DNA from: an uncultured Thiohalocapsa sp.
Lineage (GTDB): Bacteria; Pseudomonadota; Gammaproteobacteria; Chromatiales; Chromatiaceae
Reading direction: 5' to 3'
Assembly (NCBI RefSeq): GCF_913063425.1
Contig: NZ_CAJXYK010000023.1
Location: 1 to 64,000 of the forward strand
Length of the DNA: 64,000 nucleotides
In this document: in pieces, positions 7,509 through 16,924 of the stretch
Position numbering within the stretch: position 1 is the stretch's first letter
Layout of the letters: each line of letters begins with the position of its first letter
Program-made: the position numbers and the translations under genes
Notes under the pieces: model-generated
Database searches by the model: none
What the model was told of the DNA's origin: nothing
What the model saw: the letters and a program-made list of their open reading frames with translations, nothing else

Positions 7509-9445
7509 GCGCGCTTGGCAACGGACGCATCGGCATCTTGCTCAAAACACCGGCACTGCTTGCGCTGCTGACGCTCGCCCTGCTGCTCGGCGGCTGCGGC
7601 GAGCACCTCAAGCCCGTGCGCATCGGCTCCCAGGACTTCACCGAGCAAAAGCTCCTCGCCGAAATGATGGCCCTGCTCGCCGAAGACGCCGGCGTGCGCG
7701 TGGAGCGCGCGATCCCCTACGGCGACAACCGCAAGAGCCTGCAGGCCATCCAGCGCGGCGTGCTGGACGCCTATCCGGAGTACGACGGCAGCCTGCTCAG
7801 CCTCAGCGGCGTGCCGCGCATCCGCGACCCGCGCACGGCGACGACGGCGGTGCGCGAGCTGGTGACGCCGCTGGGGCTGCGCTGGCTGGAGCCCTTCGGT
7901 GTCGAGGACGGCTTCGCTGTGGCCATCCGCCGGGACCTGGCGCTCCGCGATGATGTCACCACCATCTCCGACCTCGCGGCCCTTCCCGGCGCCATCAGCT
8001 TCGCAGCGGATGAGGGCTACCTCGCCCGACCGGTGGACGGTCTCTACGCGCTGGCCCGGCGCTATGGGCTCAGGCTGGGCCAGGTGGCGCTCTTCCCGGT
8101 GGGCGACCGCAACGCCATCTACAACGCACTGGCCGAACAGCAGGTGAACGCCGCCGAGGTCTTCATGACCGATGCCCGGCTCGACGACTACGGCATCGTG
8201 GCGCTGGAGGACGATCTGGGGTTCTACTCCATCTATCGGCCGGCGCCCCTGGTCCGCGAAGCAATCCTGCAACGGCATCCACAGCTCGAAGCCGCCTGGA
8301 ATAAGCTCGCCGGGCGCATCAGCAGCGACGACATGCGCAGCCTGAACGCCCGCGTGGAGCGCAACGGCGAGGACTATCGCGACGTCGCCAAGCGCCACCT
8401 CGAAGAGCTGGGTCTGCTGCCGGAGGCGCCCGTCGCCCGCGAGCCCCGCGGCACGGTCACACTGGCGGTATCGCCACTGTCGGACATGGGCTACCTGCCC
8501 ATCCGCGCCGCCGAGGCCATCCACGAGGTCATGCCCGCCCGGCGGCTTCAGGTGACCGAGCAGCCCGTGCCGGCGGACGCGGTGCGCGACGGCAGCGCCC
8601 GCTTCGGCCTGCTCGGCGCCGAGGAGCTCTTCGACATCGGCCCCGAAGGCAGCATCACGCGGATACAGGACATCGAGGCCGTGGGGGCGGCGGGCAGCCG
8701 GCTCGCCCATATCATCGCCCGTGACGACGCGACCGACCCCCTTGCTTGGGAGCGTGTCGGCACCGGCACCAAGGGCAGCGGCAGCTGGAAGACGGCTTGG
8801 ATGCTGCTCGACGCCGCCGGCCTGCTGGAGCAGGTGGAGGTGGTGCAGATCCGCAACCCCGCCCAAGCCGGTGAACGACTCGCCGAGGGCGAGCTGGACG
8901 CCCTGGTGGGCATGGTCGAGGAGGGGCATGCCGGCATCGCCAAGCTCCTGGAAGACCCGCGCTTCACGCTGGTGGATATGACGCGCCTCGCCGGGGCCAA
9001 CCTGGCGCTGCGCTACCCCTTCCTGCGCCCGGCGCGCATCCCCGCGGGGAGCTATCCGACGGTGGAGGAAACCCTGAATACCGTCTCCAGCCAAGCGGTC
9101 CTGGCCACCCGCATACCGAAGCGCGAGGACGACGCGCTGCGCGAGTCCGGTCCCGCCTTCGTACCCGGCGTCTTCACCCGGCTGCCCCAACGCCTGCCCT
9201 TCGACACGGCGCTGCGCCTGTCCCTGGCCCTGGACACGCCGGAGACCGTGGACCCGCTGCTGCCGGCCTCCCCCGGGCTGACGCCGGACACACCGCCCAC
9301 CAAGCAGCGCTTCACGGCAGACGTCTTCTCGGCGCTGCTGAACGGGGTGGCCCTGGCCTTTCTGGTGGTGATGGTGCTCCTCTACCTGCGCCCGCTGCCG
9401 GCCAATCCGGAGCTGCGCGGCGGCGAGCAACCGGCGGACGACTGA
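7505..9445 (+). CDS. Lipoprotein fusing OpuAC betaine-binding and TAXI solute-binding domains, with C-terminal membrane helix
   Basis: 646 residues. A lipoprotein signal ends at LLLGGC, with the lipidated Cys at about 31. Residues ~36-300 resemble the OpuAC/ProX glycine betaine-binding domain (VRIGSQDFTEQKLLAEM; AYPEYDGSLL). Residues ~315-545 resemble a TAXI-type binding domain of TRAP transporters (VGTGTKGSGSWKTAWMLLDAAGL; PFLRPARIPAGSYPTVEE). A single helix near 608-628 (LLNGVALAFLVVMVLLYL) precedes a short tail. Start ATG 7505 overlaps the BCCT stop. BCCT carriers are not known to need binding proteins, so a tethered substrate-capture or osmolyte-sensing partner is inferred, not shown. Confidence 0.85.
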   Translation: MSALGNGRIGILLKTPALLALLTLALLLGGCGEHLKPVRIGSQDFTEQKLLAEMMALLAEDAGVRVERAIPYGDNRKSLQAIQRGVLDAYPEYDGSLLSLSGVPRIRDPRTATTAVRELVTPLGLRWLEPFGVEDGFAVAIRRDLALRDDVTTISDLAALPGAISFAADEGYLARPVDGLYALARRYGLRLGQVALFPVGDRNAIYNALAEQQVNAAEVFMTDARLDDYGIVALEDDLGFYSIYRPAPLVREAILQRHPQLEAAWNKLAGRISSDDMRSLNARVERNGEDYRDVAKRHLEELGLLPEAPVAREPRGTVTLAVSPLSDMGYLPIRAAEAIHEVMPARRLQVTEQPVPADAVRDGSARFGLLGAEELFDIGPEGSITRIQDIEAVGAAGSRLAHIIARDDATDPLAWERVGTGTKGSGSWKTAWMLLDAAGLLEQVEVVQIRNPAQAGERLAEGELDALVGMVEEGHAGIAKLLEDPRFTLVDMTRLAGANLALRYPFLRPARIPAGSYPTVEETLNTVSSQAVLATRIPKREDDALRESGPAFVPGVFTRLPQRLPFDTALRLSLALDTPETVDPLLPASPGLTPDTPPTKQRFTADVFSALLNGVALAFLVVMVLLYLRPLPANPELRGGEQPADD

Positions 9446-9450
9446 GCCCC

Positions 9451-9614
9451 GTGGGAGCGGCCTCCGGCCGCGATGACTTCCAGCGCATCGGCAGCATCCG
9501 TCGCGGCAAGGATGCCGCTCCCACAGCCCAGTGCCGCCCGTGGGAGCGGCCTCTGGCCGCGACGTCTTCCAGCGCATCGGCAGCAGTTCGTCGCGGCAAG
9601 GATGCCGCTCCCAC
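9451..9614. repeat. Two tandem REP-like palindromic elements
   Basis: Copies at 9451-9524 and 9540-9614 each run from GTGGGAGCGGCC to GGCAAGGATGCCGCTCCCAC, so each can fold into a long hairpin. A related element is at 60916-61011 and a half element at 52452. The pair may also end transcription of the BCCT operon. Confidence 0.8.
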
Positions 9615-9735
9615 AGCGCCCGGCGAGCTGTCATTGTTCTGCAACCGTCGCAGCCGGCGGGTTGGTTAGACTGCGGCGTCTATGCTGAGCAGCCAGCCGC
9701 CGCCGCATGGGCGCCGGCTCCCGGAGGCCCTTACC

Positions 9736-11865
9736 GTGTCCACCCTCGACCACGCCAAGCTCGATCCAGTCGCTGATCCGGATGACATCCCCGTCAATCC
9801 GGCCACTGAGCCGAGCCTGGACGACCTGATCCAGCGCCGCTTCGGCCGCCGCGACCTGCTGCGCGGAGCGCTCGGCGCCCTGGCCGCCGGTCCGCTGGCA
9901 GGACTCGCCGCGGGCACTGCTGCCGCCGCCACCGCCGAACCGCTGGGGCCTGCATCGTCGTCGCCGGACGACCCCACCCGCTTCGATTTCCCGGAGATCC
10001 CCCGCGGCGTCGACGCCACCCACCACGTGGCCCCCGGCTACAGTGCACAAGTGCTGATCCGCTGGGGCGACCCGCTGCTGCCCGGCGCCCCGCCCTTCGA
10101 CCCGCAGCGCCCGAACGCCGCCGCCCAGCGCCGCCAATTCGGCTACAACAACGACTTCATCGGCTACATCCCGCTGCCGCTCGGCTCCAGCAACAGCGAG
10201 CACGGGCTGCTGTGCGTCAACCACGAATACACCAACACCGGGCTCATGTTCCCCGGCCTCGCCGACGCCGAGGACCCCGCCGCCGCCCTGACCGGCGCCA
10301 TGGTGGACACGGAGCTCGCCGCCCACGGCGGCTCCATCGTCGAGATCCACAAGGCCGGCGGCCAATGGCATCTGGTGCCGGGCAGCCGCTTCAACCGGCG
10401 CATCGAGGCCCTCACCACGCCCATTCGCCTGAGCGGCCCCGCCGCCGGCCACCCACGGCTGCGCACCCGAGCGGACCCCACCGGCACCCGCGTCATCGGC
10501 ACGCTCAACAACTGCGCCGGCGGCATCACGCCCTGGGGCACCTATCTGATGGCGGAGGAGAACTTCCACCTGTACTTCGCGGGCAGCCTGGACGGCCACC
10601 CGGAGCAGCGCAACTACGCCCGCTGCGGCATGCCCGCCGCCCGCTACGCCTGGGCCAGGCACCACCGGCGCTTCGACCTGAACGCCGAGCCCAACGAGGC
10701 CAACCGCTTCGGCTGGGTGGTGGAGGTGGACCCCTTCGACCCGCAGGCCATGCCCGTTAAGCGCACGGCGCTGGGGCGCTTCAAGCACGAGGGCGCCGAG
10801 TGCATCGTCAACGGCGACGGCCGGCTCGTGATCTACTCCGGCGACGACCAGCGCTTCGAGTTCCTGTACAAATTCGTCACCGCCGGCACCGTCACGCCCC
10901 TCCCCAACCCCGCGTCAGCCCCCGCCGAGGCGTCCTATGTCGGACGCATCGACGCGGGTGGACAGGTGCACTTTCGCAAACAGGACATGCGCCGGCGCAT
11001 CGCCGCGGCCCGCGCCGCCAACCGCGACCTGCTGGATCAGGGCACCCTCTTCGTCGCCAGGCTTGGGGACGACGGCGGCCTGCAATGGCTGCCGCTGGTG
11101 CATGGGCACGGCCCGCTCACGGCGGCCAACGGCTTCGACTCCCAGGCCGACGTGCTCATCGAGACCCGCCGCGCCGCCACCCTGCTTGGGGCCACGCCCA
11201 TGGACCGCCCCGAGGACGTCGAGCCCAATCCGCTCACCGGCAAGGTCTACGTCAGCCTCACGAACAACAAGAACCGGGGCAAGGACGGCTATCCGGATAC
11301 GGACCCCGCCAACCCGCGCACCGGCAATCTCTGGGGTCAGGTGCTGGAGATCACCCCGCAGGACGGCGACCACGCCGCCGATACCGCCACCTGGGATCTG
11401 CTGGTGCGCGCCGGCGACCCCACCGACCCAGCCGTCGCCGCGCACTGGAACCCGGCCACCAGCGCGGACGGCTGGTTCGCCTGCCCGGACAACTGCGCCG
11501 TGGATCCGTCCGGGCGGCTCTGGGTCGCCACCGACCAGGGCGGTGGCTGGCCCGTCACCTCCGGCGGCGCCGACGGCATCTATGCACTGGAGACCGAAGG
11601 CCCCGGCCGCGGCACCGCCCGCTGCTTCTTCCGTGTGCCGGTGGGCGCCGAGATGTGCGGCCCCCGCTTCACGCCGGACGGGCGCACGCTGTTCGTCGCC
11701 GTGCAGCACCCAGGCGCCGACGGCACCGAGGCCTACCCGGGCTTCGAGCGCAAATCCACCTTCGAGGACCCCGCCACGCGCTGGCCGGACTTCGCAGACG
11801 GCATCCCACCGCGCCCGAGCGTGCTCGCCATCACCCGCAACGACGGCGGCGTCATCGGCGGCTGA
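9736..11865 (+). CDS. PhoX-family (DUF839) Tat-exported phosphatase-like protein
   Basis: About 709 residues. GTG 9736 has GGAGG 8 bases upstream; an ATG at 9682 has no site. A Tat signal is clear: RRFGRRDLLRGALGALAAG near residues 34-52 with the twin arginine at 38-39, then an Ala-rich stretch. The rest matches the DUF839/PhoX beta-propeller family: NNDFIGYIPL, LCVNHEYTNTGLMFPG, NNCAGGITPWGTYLMAEENF, RPEDVEPNPLTGKVYVSLTNN and PDNCAVDPSGRLWVATDQGG. PhoX enzymes are calcium/iron-dependent periplasmic alkaline phosphatases. Role here is probably phosphate scavenging from phosphoesters; the exact substrate is not visible. Flanked by repeats, likely monocistronic. Confidence 0.88.
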   Translation: MSTLDHAKLDPVADPDDIPVNPATEPSLDDLIQRRFGRRDLLRGALGALAAGPLAGLAAGTAAAATAEPLGPASSSPDDPTRFDFPEIPRGVDATHHVAPGYSAQVLIRWGDPLLPGAPPFDPQRPNAAAQRRQFGYNNDFIGYIPLPLGSSNSEHGLLCVNHEYTNTGLMFPGLADAEDPAAALTGAMVDTELAAHGGSIVEIHKAGGQWHLVPGSRFNRRIEALTTPIRLSGPAAGHPRLRTRADPTGTRVIGTLNNCAGGITPWGTYLMAEENFHLYFAGSLDGHPEQRNYARCGMPAARYAWARHHRRFDLNAEPNEANRFGWVVEVDPFDPQAMPVKRTALGRFKHEGAECIVNGDGRLVIYSGDDQRFEFLYKFVTAGTVTPLPNPASAPAEASYVGRIDAGGQVHFRKQDMRRRIAAARAANRDLLDQGTLFVARLGDDGGLQWLPLVHGHGPLTAANGFDSQADVLIETRRAATLLGATPMDRPEDVEPNPLTGKVYVSLTNNKNRGKDGYPDTDPANPRTGNLWGQVLEITPQDGDHAADTATWDLLVRAGDPTDPAVAAHWNPATSADGWFACPDNCAVDPSGRLWVATDQGGGWPVTSGGADGIYALETEGPGRGTARCFFRVPVGAEMCGPRFTPDGRTLFVAVQHPGADGTEAYPGFERKSTFEDPATRWPDFADGIPPRPSVLAITRNDGGVIGG

Positions 11866-11899
11866 CCCCGGGGCCACCGGCTTTCAGCCCGCCCGCCGC

Positions 11900-11922
11900 G
11901 TGCCCGGCTCAACGCCGGGCAC
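11900..11922. terminator. Hairpin after the PhoX-type gene
   Basis: GTGCCCGG and CCGGGCAC pair perfectly around a 7-base loop, 34 bases beyond the stop. No T run follows, so this may be a rho-dependent or weak terminator. Confidence 0.4.
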
Positions 11923-12632
11923 ACGGCGTCACGGCATCCACCCCGAGCCGAGCCTCGCCGGGGAAATCACCCTGCCGAGCTGCAACGTCTGCCGAGCGCG
12001 CAGACTTCACGCAACGCCACAACGACCGCAAAGTCGGCACGACCTGAATCCTGAGAAAATTGACGCAGCAGGACTCCGGAAACTTCCATGGCGGCCCCGG
12101 CTATACATCGGGCGACCGGAAGATGATCCGATCAAGCCCAATGGACTTCGCCCGCATCGACGCCCCAACGACGGCGAGATCGCGCTCCTGCCCCGGCTGT
12201 TCGGGACCATCAGCGTCGACGCCGTGTGCAGCCCATGCCGCACCCCAATTCCCCCAACCAACCCGGCCGCAATCGTCAGCCTGGTGGCCATCGCCGCGTA
12301 CATTGTGCGCCCTGTCTTCAACAACCGCTGAGCCCGCGCCCCGGCAACCTTTGGTCAGCAGCCACCGCAATGGCGGCCGAGCGGCTCTGACCAGCTGGTT
12401 GCGGTTGCACTGCCCCATCAAAGCACGTTTACTACGGCCCGGAGCCGTGATCTGCCATAGCCTCGGCTTGGCTGACCAGCCCTCCCGCCGCGACACCGCC
12501 AACTCCATATCCGTGAAATCCTTCCCACCTTGCGGGCTCGCAGTATCTATTGTGGATACTGCCCCATAGCCGCCAACGTCTCCCACGACGGCCCCGGCGG
12601 TGCGCTCGCTCATTCAGCCACAAATCGAAGCC
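11923..12632. other. Long stretch without a recognisable gene
   Basis: Frames are open in places but none carries a recognisable domain or a good ribosome site. One frame ending at 12331 (LNPEKIDAAGLRKLPWRPRL) reads like protein but has no start with a ribosome site; it could be a gene relic. A strong dyad lies at 12540-12562. Confidence 0.35.
12540..12562. promoter_or_regulatory. 8-bp dyad upstream of the first PKD gene
   Basis: GCAGTATC and GATACTGC pair perfectly around TATTGTG, 71 bases before ATG 12633, in an AT-richer patch. It could be an operator or the stem of a leader hairpin. No matching sequence precedes the paralogue; a different dyad does. Confidence 0.3.
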
Positions 12633-14567
12633 ATGTCTTACAGACCGCCGCGTCCAAAGCGCGTCTATGTCGCTGAGCACGCCACGTCGCGTCGCTGCGA
12701 ACAGGCGAGGTATGTCGCACTGGCGGTGGCCACCCTGGTTCCCGCCCTCGCGACAAGCGCCGAGCTCACCCTGGCATGGGATCCAGTGGCTGACGACCGC
12801 GTCGCTTACTACGAGCTGCACTACGGCAAGACCAGCACCGAGTACGACCAGGTGCAAGCGTCCACCTCGACCACTGCAACCGTCTCCGCGCTGGATGAAG
12901 GCGTCACCTATTACTTCGCGGCCAAGGCCTGCAATCAGGACGGCACGCTCTGCAGTGCATTCTCCGAGGAGATCTCCACCACCATCGCCTACCGACCGCC
13001 GGAGGCAGACTTCACCGCTGGCGCACAGAGTGGTATCGCGCCCCTGACGGTCACCTTCTCTGACGCCTCCACCGGTGCCGTCGACACCTACGCCTGGGAT
13101 TTCGGCGACGGCAATACCAGCACGCAACGCTCCCCCGTGCACACCTATCCCACTCCGGGCACCTACACCGTGACACTGGCCGTGACCGGCCCGGGGGGAG
13201 CCTCATCCACCATCAAGCAGGATGCGGTCGTCGTCTCCCATGCTCCGCCCACAGCCGACTTCACAGAAAGCACAGCCAATGGCGTCGCCCCGCTGCTCGT
13301 CACGTTCCAGGACCGATCGATAGGCGTGGTGGACAGCTATCGCTGGGACTTCGGCGACGGCGGCACCAGCAGCGGCCAAACCGCAGTGCACACCTATAAC
13401 CAGCCAGGTCTCTATACCGTCGTGCTGGAAGTGACAGGCCCCGGCGGCATCGCGACCAAGACCAAGTCCGATCTGCTGAGCGTAGCACCGCCCGCCCCTG
13501 CTGCGGCGTTCGCGGCTGCGTCCACCACCGGCGCGGCACCACTCACTGTCCAATTCTCCGACGCGTCGCAGGGCCTGATCACGAGCTACGTCTGGCATTT
13601 TGGAGATGGCTCAAGCAGCGCCGAGTCGAGTCCAACGTACACCTACGAAGATCCCGGCATCTTTGACGTCGCGCTGACCGTAACGGGTCCAGGCGGCAGC
13701 GACACCCTCGTGCAGCCAGGGCTCGTCGAAGTCCTGCAGCCGGAGCTCAAGATCGAGGCCGGTGAGCTCACCCTGACCCACGAGCTGCAGCATGTCGACT
13801 TCGCTCAGCAGTTCGCCGATCCGATTGTCATTCTCGGTCCTGCCGAAGGGACCGGTGGGGACCCTGTGACAGTGCGGCTCGACAGCGTGGACGTTGACGG
13901 TTTTTGGGTCCACCTGCAGGAATGGGACTATTTGAACGGCACCCACACCGCCGAGCTCGTCGGGTACGTTGTCCTCGAGCGCGGCGTCCACCAGCTGCCT
14001 GACGGCACCTGGATAGAAGCCGGCCAGACCGTCGCCGACGGTGATGAAAGTTGGGAACTGGGCCTCTTCGACGCGCCGTTCTCGTCTTCACCTGTCGTGC
14101 TCGCCAGCGTCGCAACAGTGAACGGCACAAACGCCGTCACGACCCGTCTCCGAGACATCGATATCGCCGGCTTTCAAGCGCGTTTACAGGCAGAGGAGGC
14201 CAGCACCGTATCGCCCCCCGCGGAAGCGGTGAATTACCTTGCATGGGAGCCATCCTGCGGCGAGGTCAACGGCCTGCTGTTCAAGGTCGGCACCACCGCT
14301 GACGACAGGACACACTCCCCATCTACGCTCGTGTTTTCCGATGCCTGTCCTGCCGCGCACGGGCAGTTCGCTGAGCCGCCCACCCTACTCACCGACATGC
14401 AAACCACCGACGGTCCGGACACTGCGAATGTGCGATGGCTGCACAAGACCCCCGCATCCGTCTCCGTTTGGATCGACGAAGAGACATCTGCCGACTCGGA
14501 GATATCCCACACAACGGAAGGCTTAGGGTATCTCGTGATTGAACCCACCACTGCCGCTGGTCCCTGA
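12633..14567 (+). CDS. Secreted FN3-PKD(x3)-lectin-like protein, copy 1
   Basis: 644 residues with a signal peptide (hydrophobic ARYVALAVATLVPALATSA, cleavage before ELTL) after a basic N-region. A fibronectin III-like domain (~44-120) is followed by three PKD domains with the YAWDFGDG/YRWDFGDG/YVWHFGDG signature (~127-378). The C-terminal ~265 residues hold repeats of the form FADPIVILGP...GFWVHLQEWDY and FSSSPVVLASVATVNG...GFQARLQ, resembling H-type lectin domains. It probably binds polysaccharide outside the cell. It has no membrane anchor and no PEP-CTERM-like tail. The adjacent gene is a paralogue of nearly the same length and layout. ATG 12633 has only a weak ribosome site; GTG 12600 is an alternative. 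Confidence 0.85.
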   Translation: MSYRPPRPKRVYVAEHATSRRCEQARYVALAVATLVPALATSAELTLAWDPVADDRVAYYELHYGKTSTEYDQVQASTSTTATVSALDEGVTYYFAAKACNQDGTLCSAFSEEISTTIAYRPPEADFTAGAQSGIAPLTVTFSDASTGAVDTYAWDFGDGNTSTQRSPVHTYPTPGTYTVTLAVTGPGGASSTIKQDAVVVSHAPPTADFTESTANGVAPLLVTFQDRSIGVVDSYRWDFGDGGTSSGQTAVHTYNQPGLYTVVLEVTGPGGIATKTKSDLLSVAPPAPAAAFAAASTTGAAPLTVQFSDASQGLITSYVWHFGDGSSSAESSPTYTYEDPGIFDVALTVTGPGGSDTLVQPGLVEVLQPELKIEAGELTLTHELQHVDFAQQFADPIVILGPAEGTGGDPVTVRLDSVDVDGFWVHLQEWDYLNGTHTAELVGYVVLERGVHQLPDGTWIEAGQTVADGDESWELGLFDAPFSSSPVVLASVATVNGTNAVTTRLRDIDIAGFQARLQAEEASTVSPPAEAVNYLAWEPSCGEVNGLLFKVGTTADDRTHSPSTLVFSDACPAAHGQFAEPPTLLTDMQTTDGPDTANVRWLHKTPASVSVWIDEETSADSEISHTTEGLGYLVIEPTTAAGP

Positions 14568-14986
14568 CCGCGACCACCTGTCACGACCCTGCCCACTCGC
14601 CCGCCAGCGCTGTTCTGGCGTAGCAACTCGTCACGACTGCGCGGCGCGGCTTGCCGATGATCGAAGCATCGGCTGCAGCGCAGACGCCATCTTCACCACG
14701 CTCGCGAAACACAGCCGAAGGCTCGCATGAGGCGCTTCGTCCTCGTAGCGTGCTTGCCCCTCAGCGTCTGACACGCCTTCACTGGCCAGGCGTCCCTGGC
14801 CGCCTGACGCGGCGCGGCTTCGAACTGTTGATCCGAAGATGCAACAAGGGTCACACATATTCAGAGTCAATGCATTACCCTGCCCTTCACTAAGCGTTTC
14901 CCTTAGTTGACTGAAAGCGGTTTCTGATCTTCCTGGCGGCGCACAGCTCGCCATGCGGGACGGAAATTCGCGGGACAGCAAGAGAC
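14568..14986. other. Spacer between the PKD paralogues
   Basis: No gene. An AT-richer patch at 14840-14910 is the likely promoter zone of copy 2. It contains the dyad ACTAAG-(7)-CTTAGT at 14889-14907. Confidence 0.4.
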
Positions 14987-16924
14987 ATGACCCCTGGACT
15001 CTCTGCGTGGTGCGACTTCTGCAACACTTCGAAGCCTGTGGTGGTGTGCACGAAACCCTCGACAGTGGCTCTGGCCCTCGCCGCGTGTATCCTGTTTCCG
15101 AAACTCGCGCCGAGTGCCGAAGTCACCCTCGAATGGGACGCGGTCAATGACCCACGCGTTGCCTCCTATTCGGTATACATCGGGAAGGAGGCTGGCGTCT
15201 ACGACGAGGCGAGACAATCCCCCTCCACAAGACTTACTGTCGACGGACTGGACGAAGGCGCCACTTACCACTTCGCGGTCAAGGCCTGCAACCTGGACGA
15301 GACGCTTTGCAGTGAATTTTCCGAGGAAATAGCGACGACCATCACATACGCAACGCCCAGCGCAGCGTTCACAATCGCTGGAGCCACCGGCGTTGCGCCC
15401 CTGGACGTGGCATTCACTGATGCCTCCACCGGGGTGATCGAGGCATACGCCTGGGACTTTGGCGACGGCGGCAGCAGCTCGCAACGATCGCCCTCCCATA
15501 CTTATGCGTCTCCTGGGACGTACACGATCAGCCTCGATGTCACCGGCCCCGGGGGTACCTCCAGAGCAACCAGGCCTGCTGCGATCGTCGTCTCCCATGC
15601 ACCGCCGATCGCCGACTTCACGGCAAGCAGCAGCACTGGCCCAGCCCCGCTCATTGTGACCTTCAAGGACAGCTCGGCCGGCGCGGTAGACACCTACGGC
15701 TGGGATTTCGGCGACGGCAACACCAGCACGGGTCAAACCGCGGTGCATGCCTACCGTGACGCAGGTGTCTACACCGTCGATCTCACAGTGACAGGCCCGG
15801 GAGGCAGCTCCAACGAGACCAAGCCGGACCTCGTCAGCGTATTGCCGTCTCCGCCCACCGCCGACTTCACCGCCGGCACGACATTCGGCCCAGCCCCGTT
15901 TGCGGTTCACTTCTCGGACGCCTCCACCGGAGACATCACCACCTATCATTGGAACTTCGGCGACGGCGCGACGAGCGCCGCGCGGGACCCGGTCCACACC
16001 TATAACGATCCCGGGACCTTCGACGTCGAGCTCACAGTCACAGGCCCCGGTGGAAACGACACACTGACGCGCCCGGACTACGTTGAAATACTCCCGTCCG
16101 AGCTCCGAATCGAGGCTGGCCAGCTCACCCTGAACCACAGGCCGCAGCGTGTCGACTTCACCAGGACGTTCCAGGACCCGATCATCATTCTTGGCCCCGC
16201 CAGCACCAACGGCGGACAGCCTGTCACTGCAAGAATCGAGTCCCTCGACGACGATGGCTTTTGGGTCTGGCTACAGGAATGGGACTATCTCGATGGCTGG
16301 CACGCGAACGAGACTGTTGGCTATGTCGTATTGGAACGCGGCGTTCATCAGTTGCCTGGCGGGACCCTGCTCGAGGCGGGACGAACCGAGGTTGACAACG
16401 ACAGCACGGCCGAGCTGGTGCTGTTCGAAGCTGAGTTTTCCACACCACCAGTGGTACTGAGCAGCGTGACGACCGTCAACGATCCGGCCCCCATCACAAC
16501 GCGCCTCCGGGGTATCGATGTCGCCGGCTTCGAAGCCCAATTGCAGCGGGAAGAAGCCAACAAAGGCGCCCATCCCTCTGAGACGGTGACCTACCTGGCC
16601 TGGGAACCCGGCTGCGGCAAGATCGACGGCATGCCCTACGCAGTCGGGGCGACCGCCGACGACAGGACCCACACGCCGTCTGCAATCGACTTCTCTACCA
16701 CATGTGCAGACGGACAAAGCCAGTTCGCTGAGCTCCCTGTCCTGCTCGCGGACATGCAGACGAGGGACGGAGGAGACACCGCTAACCTCCGATGGAACCA
16801 CAAAACCCGGGACTCCGTCTCCATCTGGGTGGACGAGGAACAGTCACGCGATTCCGAGACCCGCCACACCACGGAAGCGGTGGGCTACCTCGCCATTGGT
16901 CACACCGACACTGCTGACCCCTAA
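14987..16924 (+). CDS. Secreted FN3-PKD(x3)-lectin-like protein, copy 2
   Basis: 645 residues from ATG 14987 (weak AAGAGA site). The signal peptide ends LAACILFPKLAPSA before EVTLEW. It repeats the layout of copy 1: FN3-like domain, three PKD domains (YAWDFGDG, YGWDFGDG, YHWNFGDG) and a C-terminal pair of H-lectin-like repeats (FQDPIIILGP...GFWVWLQEWDY; FSTPPVVLSSVTTVND...GFEAQLQ). Conserved paired cysteines such as ACNLDETLC and EPGCGKIDG occur in both copies. It arose by tandem duplication. Location next to an exosortase and an EPS cluster suggests a matrix or sheath protein, by inference. Confidence 0.85.
   Translation: MTPGLSAWCDFCNTSKPVVVCTKPSTVALALAACILFPKLAPSAEVTLEWDAVNDPRVASYSVYIGKEAGVYDEARQSPSTRLTVDGLDEGATYHFAVKACNLDETLCSEFSEEIATTITYATPSAAFTIAGATGVAPLDVAFTDASTGVIEAYAWDFGDGGSSSQRSPSHTYASPGTYTISLDVTGPGGTSRATRPAAIVVSHAPPIADFTASSSTGPAPLIVTFKDSSAGAVDTYGWDFGDGNTSTGQTAVHAYRDAGVYTVDLTVTGPGGSSNETKPDLVSVLPSPPTADFTAGTTFGPAPFAVHFSDASTGDITTYHWNFGDGATSAARDPVHTYNDPGTFDVELTVTGPGGNDTLTRPDYVEILPSELRIEAGQLTLNHRPQRVDFTRTFQDPIIILGPASTNGGQPVTARIESLDDDGFWVWLQEWDYLDGWHANETVGYVVLERGVHQLPGGTLLEAGRTEVDNDSTAELVLFEAEFSTPPVVLSSVTTVNDPAPITTRLRGIDVAGFEAQLQREEANKGAHPSETVTYLAWEPGCGKIDGMPYAVGATADDRTHTPSAIDFSTTCADGQSQFAELPVLLADMQTRDGGDTANLRWNHKTRDSVSIWVDEEQSRDSETRHTTEAVGYLAIGHTDTADP

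Noticed and set aside
7175-9634. 819-codon open frame on the minus strand opposite the BCCT/binding-protein genes
   Set aside because: It mirrors two strongly supported plus-strand genes, is His/Gln/Arg-rich, and has no domain; a GC-rich shadow.
9682-9735. ATG 9682 as start of the PhoX-type gene
   Set aside because: No ribosome site, whereas GTG 9736 has GGAGG at ideal spacing.
12060-12569. 169-codon frame before the PKD gene
   Set aside because: No domain, no good ribosome site, composition like non-coding; not listed as a gene.
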